DNA of 28,476 nucleotides from JBLNCE01 sp050260415 (GTDB lineage: Bacteria; Bacillota; UBA4882; JAAYXC01). The first letter of the stretch is position 1. Each line of letters begins with the position of its first letter. The notes beneath the pieces are model-generated. The model did not search any database and was not told the DNA's origin. It worked only from the letters and a program-made list of their open reading frames with translations. Shown here in pieces: positions 1 through 6,820 of the stretch. The stretch spans positions 1 to 28,476 of the forward strand of contig JBLNCE010000134.1 of the NCBI GenBank assembly GCA_050260415.1. Direction: 5' to 3'. The translations under genes and the position numbers were made by a program.

Positions 1-1
1 T

Positions 2-916
2 CGGGCTTACAAGTTCAAGGTGGAGGTCTCGACCAACGGCACGGGCTACACGCAGGTCGTCGACCGCCTGAACAACACCACCGGCGGCGCGGCGATCGCC
101 GATACCTTCGCGGCCGTGAACGCCCGCTACGTCAAGCTGACCGTGACCGGCGCCTCGGGCTACACGGGCACCTGGGTCAGCATCCTGGAGTTCAGGGTCT
201 TCGGCGCGGGCGGGGGCGCCACGCCGAGCCCGACGCCCACGGTGACGCCGACCCCCACGGTCGTGCCGACTCAGACGCCGACACCGCGGGCACACCCACA
301 CCCACTCCCACTCTCACACCCGGTCCGACCGTGACGCCGGGGAGTTATCACAACCTCTGGACCTCCGCGGCCGAACTGGCTTCGGTGCCTATGTCCGGAC
401 CGGGTTGGGACGCTGTATTGGCCGCGGCCGACGCGATGGTGCCAAGCCAGGCTACGGTCGGCAGTCATGGGTAGTCTATGGATCGGATCTCTCATGGCAT
501 GTCGACCAGAATAACCTGCGCTTGGTCAACCCGCCGGGCTCGGTCAAAAACGGCCTGAACATCGACGGAATCATACCCGATGACATGCGGCGCAACGGAT
601 CGTTCTCCAATCCGCCGCCCTCTGCCGGCACCGACTATCACTGGGAGGGAATCCAAGGCATAGTCATGGGCATGCGTATATTGCGCGCGTGGGCATGTCG
701 ATCGACAACTTCGAAAACCAGTTCCTGTACCGCATGGTCAATATCCTGCAGTCCGTCTGGGGGCAGCGATTCGGCGCGCAATGGAAGGCGGACGGGGATG
801 GCTTATGGATACTGAAGTTCACGGACAGCGTCTATGGCAGCAACTTCTCCGGCAGCCAGGACGTCTGGGGTCATGGCAAGTGCGCCGGTTGGGCGTACGT
901 TACCCTGGCGGACTGA
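2..916 (+). pseudogene. Decayed secreted CBM32/alginate-lyase-like protein (5' end outside window)
   Basis: The reading frame enters from the left edge and first encodes the C-terminal part of a discoidin (F5/8 type C, CBM32-like) domain, with ARYVKLTVTGASGY and ILEFRVFG. A Thr-Pro-Ser linker follows from about 220. The frame then changes three times, each equivalent to losing one base: near 285 the linker continues in another frame into SYHNLWTSAAELASVPM; near 470 it jumps to VYGSDLSWHVDQNN; near 670 it jumps to HAYIARVGMSIDNFENQ, ending at TGA 916. From memory, alginate-lyase-like secreted enzymes carry LW-S--E---P at the domain start and YG-DLSW, IDG-LPDDMRR-GSF and WEG-QG near the end. 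If so, the 470 junction also removes a block of roughly a hundred residues or more. The enzyme would have acted outside the cell on uronic-acid polysaccharide. It is read here as a pseudogene; assembly indels could explain the shifts but not the missing block. Confidence 0.65.
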
Positions 917-954
917 CCCGGATTTCCCGCCAAGAACTAATGCAAGCGGTTCGG

Positions 955-990
955 CCAGAGAGGGGCAACGGCAAGGTTGCCCCTCTCTGG
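955..990. terminator. Perfect 15-bp inverted repeat between convergent genes
   Basis: The arms at 955-969 and 976-990 are perfectly complementary, with a 6-base loop. It lies 39 bp after the stop of the decayed lyase gene and 150 bp after the stop of the minus-strand membrane phosphatase gene. There is no T-run on either side, so it is not a classical intrinsic terminator. It may act as a bidirectional 3'-end stabiliser. The rest of 917-1139 shows nothing else. Confidence 0.5.
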
Positions 991-1139
991 CGACATAACG
1001 GAGAAGCTGCTCGGCGCCATCCGCGGCCTTCGCGGCCCCTACCCATCCTGATCGGAGGCTGCGCTCCTGAGGCCGCAAGTCATGTCGAGGAGGTGGAACC
1101 GGCGCACCCAGCGCGGTTCCTCGCGCCGGTTGTCTTGGC

Positions 1140-3329
1140 TCAACCATTGGTCGGAACAGAGCCGGCCTCATTGTGCAGATCATCCTCGAGCAAGAGGTAG
1201 AGCCAGGTCACGGTGGGAAAGACGAGCAAGGTACCGGCCGCGACGATGCCGGAGTCGTTGAGGAGAAACGCCGCCACGGCTCCCGCCAGGCTGGCGAGGA
1301 TCGCCTTGGCCACATAGGGGTAGCGCATGGCAATGACTTGTCCGCGTCCGGACGGTGATCTGGCGGTGACCAGCATCGCCGCGAGCGCAAAGAGGACCAC
1401 TCTGGACCAGCCGCTGAAGCGGACCAGTTTCAGATTCATCGCCAGCTTGCGTTGGACGACTTCCCAGAACGGGCGCGCGCCTTCCTGAGTGACCTGGCTC
1501 ACCAGGCGGCCGAGGTGCGTCTGCGCCCCGGGCGCTCTCAATGAATCGAGGAGCGCAAGCAGCATCAGCGCTCCAAAGGCCGCGGCGGCGATCGAGAGCA
1601 AGAGGCGGGGAGAGACACGGCGTTCCCCATAAACCAGCGCGGCCACGCCGAATCCGACGACCGCCGCCATGGTGCCGCCCACGTTCGTGCCCAGGTGCGG
1701 CGCGCCTATGACCACGACGATCGCCATGAAGAACAGCACGACGGCGGGGTGGAGCCATCGCCGCCCGTGCAGCCAGGTAAAGATTAAGCCCGACCCGATC
1801 GTCGCCGCGCCCAGCAGTACCCCCATGTATTCGTTGCCGAGACCGTAATAACGGGAGCCGGAGATCGGGCTGTAGCTCAAGAGGGAGTATTGCGCCAGCG
1901 GCGCGCCGAGCAATTGGTCGATCGCGACGGCGAGGGTGGTGCCGGCGGCGAGGAGAAAAAGCGGCCAGAGACGGCGCCGTAAGGCGGCAAAACACAAAGC
2001 GCCGAGGAGTACGGTCAGGCCCGCGAGCCAGGCCACGAAATACCCCGTCTCCCGGCGCAGGGGCGCCAGGAGCAGCGCCAGGGGGAAGGCCGCGACCAGC
2101 AGGAGCAAGGCCTGCAATACCCGGGTTCCCGGCAAGCCGCGCCATAGTATGAAGAGCGCGCCGGCGATGAAGACGATATCCAGGACCACGGTGTAGAGCT
2201 TCAGCACGGGCTGTTGCCAAAGGGCCATGGCGGCAATATGACGGTCACGGTCCTGAAGCGCGGTCAGATCCCCCGGTACGCTTTGCAGGGGACGGCCGCT
2301 CATCTCCGGCGGCACCGGTTGACCGAGAAACGACAGGACCGTCGGCGCCAGATCCGTGTTCGTGACTATGCCGGGCCGCCTGGTGGTGGCGGAGGTCAAT
2401 AAGCCTTTGCTGAATCCTGGTCCCACGGCGATGACGGGCGTCATCGGGTTGGCGTCTTCCTGGGCGAAGATGCTTGGTGAGGGACTCAGAATGACGAGAA
2501 GCGTTTGCCCGGTGTCCAGGCGTGCGCGCAGGCGCCCTAGAAAAGCGTCCGCCGCGCGGAGCGCGCGGTGGCGTAAGAATGCCGAGCGTTCGGGGGACAT
2601 GTTGGTAGCGTATGCGTCAAGCCGGGTGGTGTCCCCCAGATCGATGGCGATGAAAGACGCCTTACCGGCCAACCGGTCGAAGGCCTGTATCAATGCGTCG
2701 AGGTCGGTCCGGATGCCGAACGGCCAGGATGGATCCGCCCGCAAGAGTTCCGCGCCGACGGACCCTGTATCCACGATCCCGTGGTCGTCCATGGCCAGCG
2801 AAACGAGGTAACGCCCCGGCGAATCCGGCGAATCGGCGTTCCCAAAGGCGGCCGTGGTCAAGCCAGCCTTATGAAGGGTTTTCCCGAGCAATCCAGGCAA
2901 GACCGTATGATCTTGGGCCAGATTCAACGCCGCGATGCCGGCCGCCGCCGGCAGCACCAGGTTGCCTGGGCGTGCCTGATAGCCCGTATTGCGGCGCAGG
3001 ATCTCACCCGCGGTCCCGTTTTCCAAGGGATCCCCGGCCGCGTACGCGGCGCCCGCCTCCGGCGTACCGGCGGCGCGGCTGCCGGCGCCGATCGTTACAT
3101 AAGCATGTTCAGAGGCCAGCGTGCCACCGGTCCTTGCATTCATAAGGGCAATCCCGCCCGTGTCCATCGCCCGCCTCAGGTTGGGCAAGCCGCCCGCCGT
3201 CAGATCCGCCAGGGTGATCTTGTCAAGGATGAGGAATACCGCGCGCCGTTGCGGCGCGGCGGTCGACGGTGAGGCCGCGGCGGTGGCGAGGATCAGGGAC
3301 AACGGCAAAAGGAGTGAGATTCTTTTCAT
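1140..3329 (-). CDS. Alkaline-phosphatase-superfamily polytopic membrane protein
   Basis: This 729-residue protein starts with a signal sequence (MKRISLLLPLSLILATAAAS, cleavage probably after STAA). Residues about 28-350 look like an alkaline-phosphatase/sulfatase-type fold, with an early metal-site-like Asp in FLILDKITLADL, the conserved GTLASEHAYVTIGAG, and AIDLGDTTRLDAY. Residues about 375-725 hold around ten hydrophobic segments, with conserved-looking motifs YYGLGNEYMG and LLNDSGIVAAG in the membrane part. The layout suggests an extracytoplasmic hydrolase or transferase domain on a membrane channel or carrier; proteins of this build occur in Bacillota and Actinobacteria without an assigned function, so no substrate is named. 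The start has a GGGAG ribosome-binding site close upstream. It lies 95 bp downstream of the exporter gene in the same direction and may be co-transcribed with it. Confidence 0.8.
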   Translation of the reverse strand: MKRISLLLPLSLILATAAASPSTAAPQRRAVFLILDKITLADLTAGGLPNLRRAMDTGGIALMNARTGGTLASEHAYVTIGAGSRAAGTPEAGAAYAAGDPLENGTAGEILRRNTGYQARPGNLVLPAAAGIAALNLAQDHTVLPGLLGKTLHKAGLTTAAFGNADSPDSPGRYLVSLAMDDHGIVDTGSVGAELLRADPSWPFGIRTDLDALIQAFDRLAGKASFIAIDLGDTTRLDAYATNMSPERSAFLRHRALRAADAFLGRLRARLDTGQTLLVILSPSPSIFAQEDANPMTPVIAVGPGFSKGLLTSATTRRPGIVTNTDLAPTVLSFLGQPVPPEMSGRPLQSVPGDLTALQDRDRHIAAMALWQQPVLKLYTVVLDIVFIAGALFILWRGLPGTRVLQALLLLVAAFPLALLLAPLRRETGYFVAWLAGLTVLLGALCFAALRRRLWPLFLLAAGTTLAVAIDQLLGAPLAQYSLLSYSPISGSRYYGLGNEYMGVLLGAATIGSGLIFTWLHGRRWLHPAVVLFFMAIVVVIGAPHLGTNVGGTMAAVVGFGVAALVYGERRVSPRLLLSIAAAAFGALMLLALLDSLRAPGAQTHLGRLVSQVTQEGARPFWEVVQRKLAMNLKLVRFSGWSRVVLFALAAMLVTARSPSGRGQVIAMRYPYVAKAILASLAGAVAAFLLNDSGIVAAGTLLVFPTVTWLYLLLEDDLHNEAGSVPTNG

Positions 3330-3424
3330 TTAGCGCTCCCGTATGTTTGACCTGGTTTTTGCCGGCGGAAGCCGGACTTGACCGATCGCGACAGGTTTCC
3401 TGGAACTTGCTCCGAGGCGGATTT

Positions 3425-4168
3425 CTAGGGGAAAAAAACCAGTTTGACGAGTAATCCCATTAACACAAGGCCGAAAACCGGTTTGATCAGACTGGCGCCG
3501 CGGCGGATGGCCAAGCCCGCTCCCAGCCAATTCCCGGCGATGTTGGCCGCCGCCATCGGCAGGGCGATCGGCCATAGTATCTGTCTATCCAGCGCAAAAG
3601 CAGTCAAGGCGGCGACATTGCTCGCGAGGTTCGCCAGCTTCGCGTTGCCCGTGGCGCGGAGGAAACCGAGCCCGAAGAGCAGCACATACAAGAAGGTGAG
3701 AAATGTCCCGGTGCCGGGTCCGAAGAACCCGTCGTAGGTGCCGACGCAGAAACCCAGGACGAAAGCTCCGGCCAACCCCGGGCGGCCGGCGCCGGTAAAG
3801 CGGTCATCGAGTCCGAAGGACGGGCGCAGGAAGGTAAAGAGGCCCACCGCCAACACGAGAAAAGGCACCACCTTGGACAGAATGGCTCCGGGAACGGCCA
3901 GCGCGAGCCGCGCACCCAGGAATGAACCGCCGAGGGCGCCGAGAGACGAGAGAATGCCCGTGGGCGGATGCAGATGTCCGCCTCTTAGATAGCGGGCCGC
4001 GCCGACGGCCGTGCCCAAGCAGCTCTGTACCTTGTTGGTGCCAAGCGCGACATGGGGCGGTACGCCGGCGACAAGCAGCGCCGGCAGCGAGATCAAGCCG
4101 CCGCCGCCCGCGATTGAGTCGACCAGGCCGGCAAAGAAGGCGGCTAGAGCCAAAAGCAAGATCGTCAA
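3425..4168 (-). CDS. TauE/SafE (TSUP) family membrane transporter
   Basis: This is a 247-residue membrane protein of the sulfite/organosulfonate exporter family (COG0730, YfcA-like). Both family repeats are visible: the N-terminal SIAGGGGLISLPALL followed by ALGTNKVQ, and the C-terminal DGFFGPGTGTFLTF followed by GNAKLANLASN. There are about eight hydrophobic segments, the usual number. The start is put at a TTG (4166-4168), because a perfect AGGAGG lies at 4175-4180, six bases upstream, and the first hydrophobic helix begins right there. An in-frame ATG at 4226-4228 would add a polar 20-residue tail with no such site. The transported ion cannot be told from the sequence; sulfite, sulfonates or similar anions are typical. 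The gene-poor stretch 4181-4428 upstream shows nothing else recognisable. Confidence 0.85.
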   Translation of the reverse strand: MTILLLALAAFFAGLVDSIAGGGGLISLPALLVAGVPPHVALGTNKVQSCLGTAVGAARYLRGGHLHPPTGILSSLGALGGSFLGARLALAVPGAILSKVVPFLVLAVGLFTFLRPSFGLDDRFTGAGRPGLAGAFVLGFCVGTYDGFFGPGTGTFLTFLYVLLFGLGFLRATGNAKLANLASNVAALTAFALDRQILWPIALPMAAANIAGNWLGAGLAIRRGASLIKPVFGLVLMGLLVKLVFFP

Positions 4169-4428
4169 ACCGTTCCTCCTGGTAGATCGGATCCGCCTCT
4201 CTACGACGAATAAGATTCGCCGAGGCAATATTCGGCTCCTGCCTCCGGTGAGCGGCTGGAACCATTATGGAGCCGGGGCGGGCGCATTCACGGCTGACGG
4301 CGCGGGGCCGGCGGTTTTTCCAGCGCCGGGTGCGTGGCGGCGGACCTTGTCCGGGCGCCAACGGTAAAATGCCTTTGAATGCAGTAGCGATAGGGGTTTT
4401 GGCGCCCAAAAAAGATTGAGCCAAGTCG

Positions 4429-4457
4429 TTGACATTGATGTGCGTTTTTGCTATGAT
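4429..4457 (+). promoter_or_regulatory. Sigma-A promoter for speH
   Basis: TTGACA (4429-4434) and TATGAT (4452-4457) are separated by exactly 17 bases. Transcription should start near 4464, giving a leader of about 150 nt before speH. Confidence 0.85.
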
Positions 4458-4587
4458 AGACCTGTTTGCAAGCTGGTCTAGGGGTGAGACGACTCCCCAC
4501 GAAAACTGTATTGTCCTGATCTAACATATATCCCGAGGCTGCCTGGCATCATCGGGTAAAGGGAAATCAGGGCGCTTATGGGTCAAA

Positions 4588-4609
4588 AACCTCTACCTGA
4601 CAGGAGGTT
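4588..4609 (+). promoter_or_regulatory. Hairpin covering the speH ribosome-binding site
   Basis: AACCTC (4588-4593) can pair with GAGGTT (4604-4609), with a 10-base loop. The second arm lies inside the strong AGGAGG Shine-Dalgarno (4602-4607) of speH, so folding would hide it. A second purine-rich stretch (4610-4615) touches the start codon. The rest of the leader (4464-4587) has an imperfect GGGGTGAG/CTCCCC hairpin near 4481-4500 and matches no riboswitch that I recognise. Confidence 0.4.
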
Positions 4610-4616
4610 GAGGAGC

Positions 4617-4973
4617 ATGAGAAGTTTTGATACTGTAGGTGCTCACGTGCTGGCTGACTTTTGGGGTTGCCAGCCGGAAAAGCTCGATGACGCGAGGCTC
4701 TTGATGCAGGCCCTTCGTCATGCGGCACAAAAGGCGAACATGACCATCCTGGGCGAGGAAGAGCACAAGTTTGAACCGCAGGGTTTCACGGGGATGCTGT
4801 TGCTCGCCGAGAGCCACATCTCGATCCACACTTATCCCGAGAACGGCTACGCGGCGGTGGATGTTTTCACTTGCGGCGGTGGTCTGACGCAGAAAGCCAT
4901 CGAGTACCTCAAGGAAGTGCTCAAGCCGGATCACGTAAAGGAAGTCAAAGTACAAAGGGGAATTCCCGAATAA
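4617..4973 (+). CDS. speH: S-adenosylmethionine decarboxylase proenzyme
   Basis: This 118-residue enzyme of the short prokaryotic class makes decarboxylated SAM, the aminopropyl donor for spermidine. The chain cleaves itself between Glu65 and Ser66 in LLAESHISIHTYPE, and Ser66 becomes the pyruvoyl group. His71 and Cys86 (in VDVFTCGGG) fall at the same spacing from the cleavage serine as the catalytic His and Cys of the characterised Thermotoga enzyme. The ATG at 4617 is chosen because AGGAGG lies nine bases upstream and homologues begin near this point. An in-frame ATG at 4578 would add 13 residues but has only a weak site. Promoter and terminator flank it closely, so it is a single-gene unit; spermidine synthase is not nearby. 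Confidence 0.95.
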   Translation: MRSFDTVGAHVLADFWGCQPEKLDDARLLMQALRHAAQKANMTILGEEEHKFEPQGFTGMLLLAESHISIHTYPENGYAAVDVFTCGGGLTQKAIEYLKEVLKPDHVKEVKVQRGIPE

Positions 4974-4996
4974 TCTCCCGGATAACTCCCGAATAC

Positions 4997-5022
4997 AAGC
5001 GCCCCAGGGGGGCGCTTTTTTA
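4997..5022 (+). terminator. Rho-independent terminator of speH
   Basis: A 9-bp perfect stem (4997-5005 with 5009-5017, AAGCGCCCC arm) has a 3-base loop and is followed by a T-run. It lies 23 bp after the speH stop. Confidence 0.92.
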
Positions 5023-5037
5023 TTTGTGGCGAGCAAC

Positions 5038-5061
5038 AAAAGACCCGCCGTAGAGCGGGTC
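5038..5061 (-). terminator. Rho-independent terminator of the tRNA unit
   Basis: On the minus strand, GACCCGC (5061-5055) pairs with GCGGGTC (5048-5042) and is followed by TTTTGTTG. It sits just past the 3' end of tRNA-Thr. Confidence 0.85.
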
Positions 5062-5070
5062 GAAAGATTC

Positions 5071-5146
5071 TGGAGCCGACGATCCGAATCGAACGGACAA
5101 CCTGCGGTTTACGATACCGCTGCTCTGCCAATTGAGCTACGTCGGC
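5071..5146 (-). tRNA. tRNA-Thr (anticodon CGT)
   Basis: This 76-nt cloverleaf encodes its 3' CCA. The acceptor stem is GCCGACG, the D-arm is GCTCAATTGGCAGAGC, the anticodon stem GCGGT/ACCGC carries the loop ATCGTAA with CGT in the middle, and the T-arm contains GTTCGATTC. It reads ACG threonine codons. It lies 42 bp downstream of tRNA-Gly and is probably cut from the same transcript. Confidence 0.95.
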
Positions 5147-5188
5147 AAGTATGATGGTACGCACCGGCCGTTGGCGACGCTTATATAA

Positions 5189-5263
5189 TGGAGCGGGCGA
5201 CGGGATTCGAACCCGCGATCCTCGGCTTGGGAAGCCGATGCTCTACCACTGAGCCACGCCCGC
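5189..5263 (-). tRNA. tRNA-Gly (anticodon CCC)
   Basis: This 75-nt cloverleaf encodes its 3' CCA. The acceptor stem is GCGGGCG, the anticodon stem TCGGC/GCCGA carries the loop TTCCCAA, and the T-arm contains GGTTCGAATCC. It reads GGG glycine codons. Confidence 0.95.
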
Positions 5264-5273
5264 CTGCCCATTT

Positions 5274-5302
5274 ATTATAGCTCGACGGGGCGTAAAATGC
5301 AA
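5274..5302 (-). promoter_or_regulatory. Promoter of the tRNA-Gly/tRNA-Thr unit
   Basis: On the minus strand, TTGCAT (5302-5297) and TATAAT (5279-5274) are 17 bases apart, ending 10 bases before the tRNA-Gly 5' end. Confidence 0.8.
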
Positions 5303-5489
5303 GGCCCCAGACATTGGGCGCCAACGGGGAAGCAGGACATACCCAACTCCACTCCCAATTAATGTATCGGCCCAGGGCAAAGTTTTTCCCCCACGAGACA
5401 GGAATTCCGGTTGTAGGGTCGAAAGGAATAGCGAACTTCGGGCGGTGATCCGTCCATTCTTGACCAACCATCGCATGGAGGTGACTTTC

Positions 5490-5660
5490 ATGGCCCACAA
5501 GATCTCCGATGAGTGCATCAATTGCGGTGCCTGCCAGGTGGAATGCCCGGTCGACGCAATCAGCGAAGGGACTGATACGTACGTCATCGACCCCGCGAAA
5601 TGCACTGACTGCGGCGCTTGCGCCAGCGTGTGCCCGGTCGAAGCACCCAAACCCGCCTGA
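5490..5660 (+). CDS. Clostridial-type 2[4Fe-4S] ferredoxin
   Basis: This 56-residue soluble electron carrier has two complete cluster motifs: Cys9-x2-Cys12-x2-Cys15-x3-Cys19-Pro and Cys38-x2-Cys41-x2-Cys44-x3-Cys48-Pro. Length and spacing are those of classical low-potential ferredoxins of anaerobes. The ATG at 5490 is preceded by GGAGGTGA about seven bases upstream; an earlier in-frame ATG lies within this site and is not preferred. The gene stands alone, so its redox partners are not shown here. The long minus-strand frame over this gene is an antisense shadow. Confidence 0.95.
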   Translation: MAHKISDECINCGACQVECPVDAISEGTDTYVIDPAKCTDCGACASVCPVEAPKPA

Positions 5661-5676
5661 GCCCGCTCTCTAGAAG

Positions 5677-5790
5677 TCTGCTTCAAGACCAGGCTCAGGC
5701 AGAACCGTGAGAATATCCGCCCAGGCCGGGGCGATGCGCAAGTGGTCACCCCCGCGCCTGGGCGGCCGCAAAGGTGGGTTTTGAAGCAGA
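5677..5790. other. Nested inverted repeats after the ferredoxin gene (structured RNA or small palindromic element)
   Basis: An outer stem joins TCTGCTTCAAGACC (5677-5690) to GGTTTTGAAGCAGA (5777-5790): 14 pairs with one G-T. Inside it, 5717-5731 pairs with 5750-5765 over 15 pairs with one bulged C at 5755. A third inverted repeat, GCCTGAGCC (5655-5663) with GGCTCAGGC (5692-5700), overlaps the ferredoxin stop and would compete with the outer stem. No T-run follows. The gene-poor stretch 5661-6012 also holds a short perfect hairpin (ATGCCGG/CCGGCAT, 5806-5823) and no convincing coding frame. Confidence 0.6.
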
Positions 5791-6012
5791 TACCTAGCCG
5801 TCGTCATGCCGGCTGACCGGCATAACACAGCATGGAAACCGAGGTCGGTATGATCGACGAACCCTAGTCCGTCTTCTGGTTAGCAATGATTGCAGCGGCA
5901 AGGTCTCGCGGTGAAGCGCGCCGCGTTTCCACCCGCGCTCCGATCCGGTTGCGGCGCGCGGCAAGCGAGGCCTTCCGTATGCGATGCGCTTTCCGGCCAT
6001 GAACGGCGTTCT

Positions 6013-6189
6013 TTACAAGACGTGGGGCGCGTTGACCTCGAGTTCATCGAGGGCCTTTTCCTCCAGATACTCGTTCAGCAGCCGGCGAATAACCTCCGCC
6101 AGCGTGATGCGCTCGTAGAAACAGACATGCCGGAATTTCTCATAAATCTCCGCATCCACCATCACGTGCAAACTGCGCTTCTTGCCCAT
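6013..6189 (-). CDS. Small ribbon-helix-helix DNA-binding protein
   Basis: This 58-residue protein has a basic N-terminal strand (KKRSLHVMVDAEIYEKF) followed by two helices (ERITLAEVIRRLLNEYLEEK), the usual Arc/CopG/MetJ ribbon-helix-helix arrangement. Such proteins bind DNA as dimers through the strand, often as autorepressors or antitoxins. The ATG at 6189 is chosen because GGGGAGGTGG lies about nine bases upstream. No toxin gene lies directly next to it: the left neighbour region is non-coding and the right one is 260 bp of plus-strand leader. A role as a free-standing regulator is therefore as likely as antitoxin. In 6190-6448 I see only a GATAAT at 6247-6242 (a possible -10) and an 8-bp inverted repeat (6323-6330 with 6349-6356). 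Confidence 0.75.
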   Translation of the reverse strand: MGKKRSLHVMVDAEIYEKFRHVCFYERITLAEVIRRLLNEYLEEKALDELEVNAPHVL

Positions 6190-6448
6190 GGAGAACGGCC
6201 ACCTCCCCAACTGCAAACGCGATCGGCATCACGATTCGCTTATTATCCCCCGCATGGAACCTTAAAACCAGGCCGATGATCCCGGATAAGGGACCACGAA
6301 ACGCGCGCACTCCGTAAGCAGGGAACGGCCCGGCGGGAACATATTCACGGCCGTTCGATGTTTCGCGGTTGCCAGTCTTCAGCTCCGCATCCCAGCGGCT
6401 GTTCGAATAACGCGTAAGGGAGGGTTTATCCTGGAATGGCATGCAACC

Positions 6449-6667
6449 GTGGATCGGATCGAGGCGGGGGTCGCGATTCTGATCCCAAAAGGACGACCCG
6501 GAACGCGGATTGAGATCCAGCGTGAATTCCTGCCGCCCGCGGTAAGGGATGGTTCGTTGCTGCGGGTATCGATCGAGCTTGATCCCCAAGGCGCGCGCGC
6601 CGGGGACGAGATCGCCGCCCTGCAAAGGGAACTGGCAGAGGGCGGGGCCGGCCCAATGGAGGGCTGA
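6449..6667 (+). CDS. DUF3006-like small protein
   Basis: This 72-residue protein resembles DUF3006 in its order of elements: V-DRIE-G-A at the start, a central strand with an IP-KG loop, the LPPAVRDGSLLRVSIELD stretch, and a charged helix at the end. The function of the family is unknown; members often sit by metallo-beta-lactamase/ComEC-type genes, which are absent here. The GTG at 6449 has no good ribosome-binding site. GGGAGG at 6419-6424 would instead suit a start at CTG 6431, adding LEWHAT, so the N-terminus is uncertain. It is followed by 150 bp without an obvious promoter before the chemotaxis receptor. Confidence 0.6.
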   Translation: MDRIEAGVAILIPKGRPGTRIEIQREFLPPAVRDGSLLRVSIELDPQGARAGDEIAALQRELAEGGAGPMEG

Positions 6668-6820
6668 ACCCATCCGGAAAGGCGGTCATCATATGCCTTT
6701 GCTCCCGCCAAGAGGTGCCCGTTATCGTCAATTTGCGACATTAGGCAGGAAATAGGGGCTCACGGCACGAAAGATCCATGAAGCTCCAAAGTAGCAGTGG
6801 AGTCTGTTGGGGGGATCGGC

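Noticed and set aside
1180..2220. A 346-codon minus-strand frame inside the membrane phosphatase gene
   Set aside because: It is on the same strand in another frame, Arg/Pro/Gly-rich, with no motif or start site.
4464..4616. Known riboswitch (SAM, preQ1) in the speH leader
   Set aside because: I could not match the conserved core of any known class; only simple hairpins are visible.
5243..5749. A 168-codon minus-strand frame over the ferredoxin and tRNA-Gly
   Set aside because: It runs antisense to a clear ferredoxin and into a tRNA; such shadows opposite ferredoxins are common artefacts.
6013..6667. A toxin-antitoxin pair formed by the ribbon-helix-helix protein and its neighbour
   Set aside because: The neighbours are divergent and the DUF3006-like protein has no toxin features.
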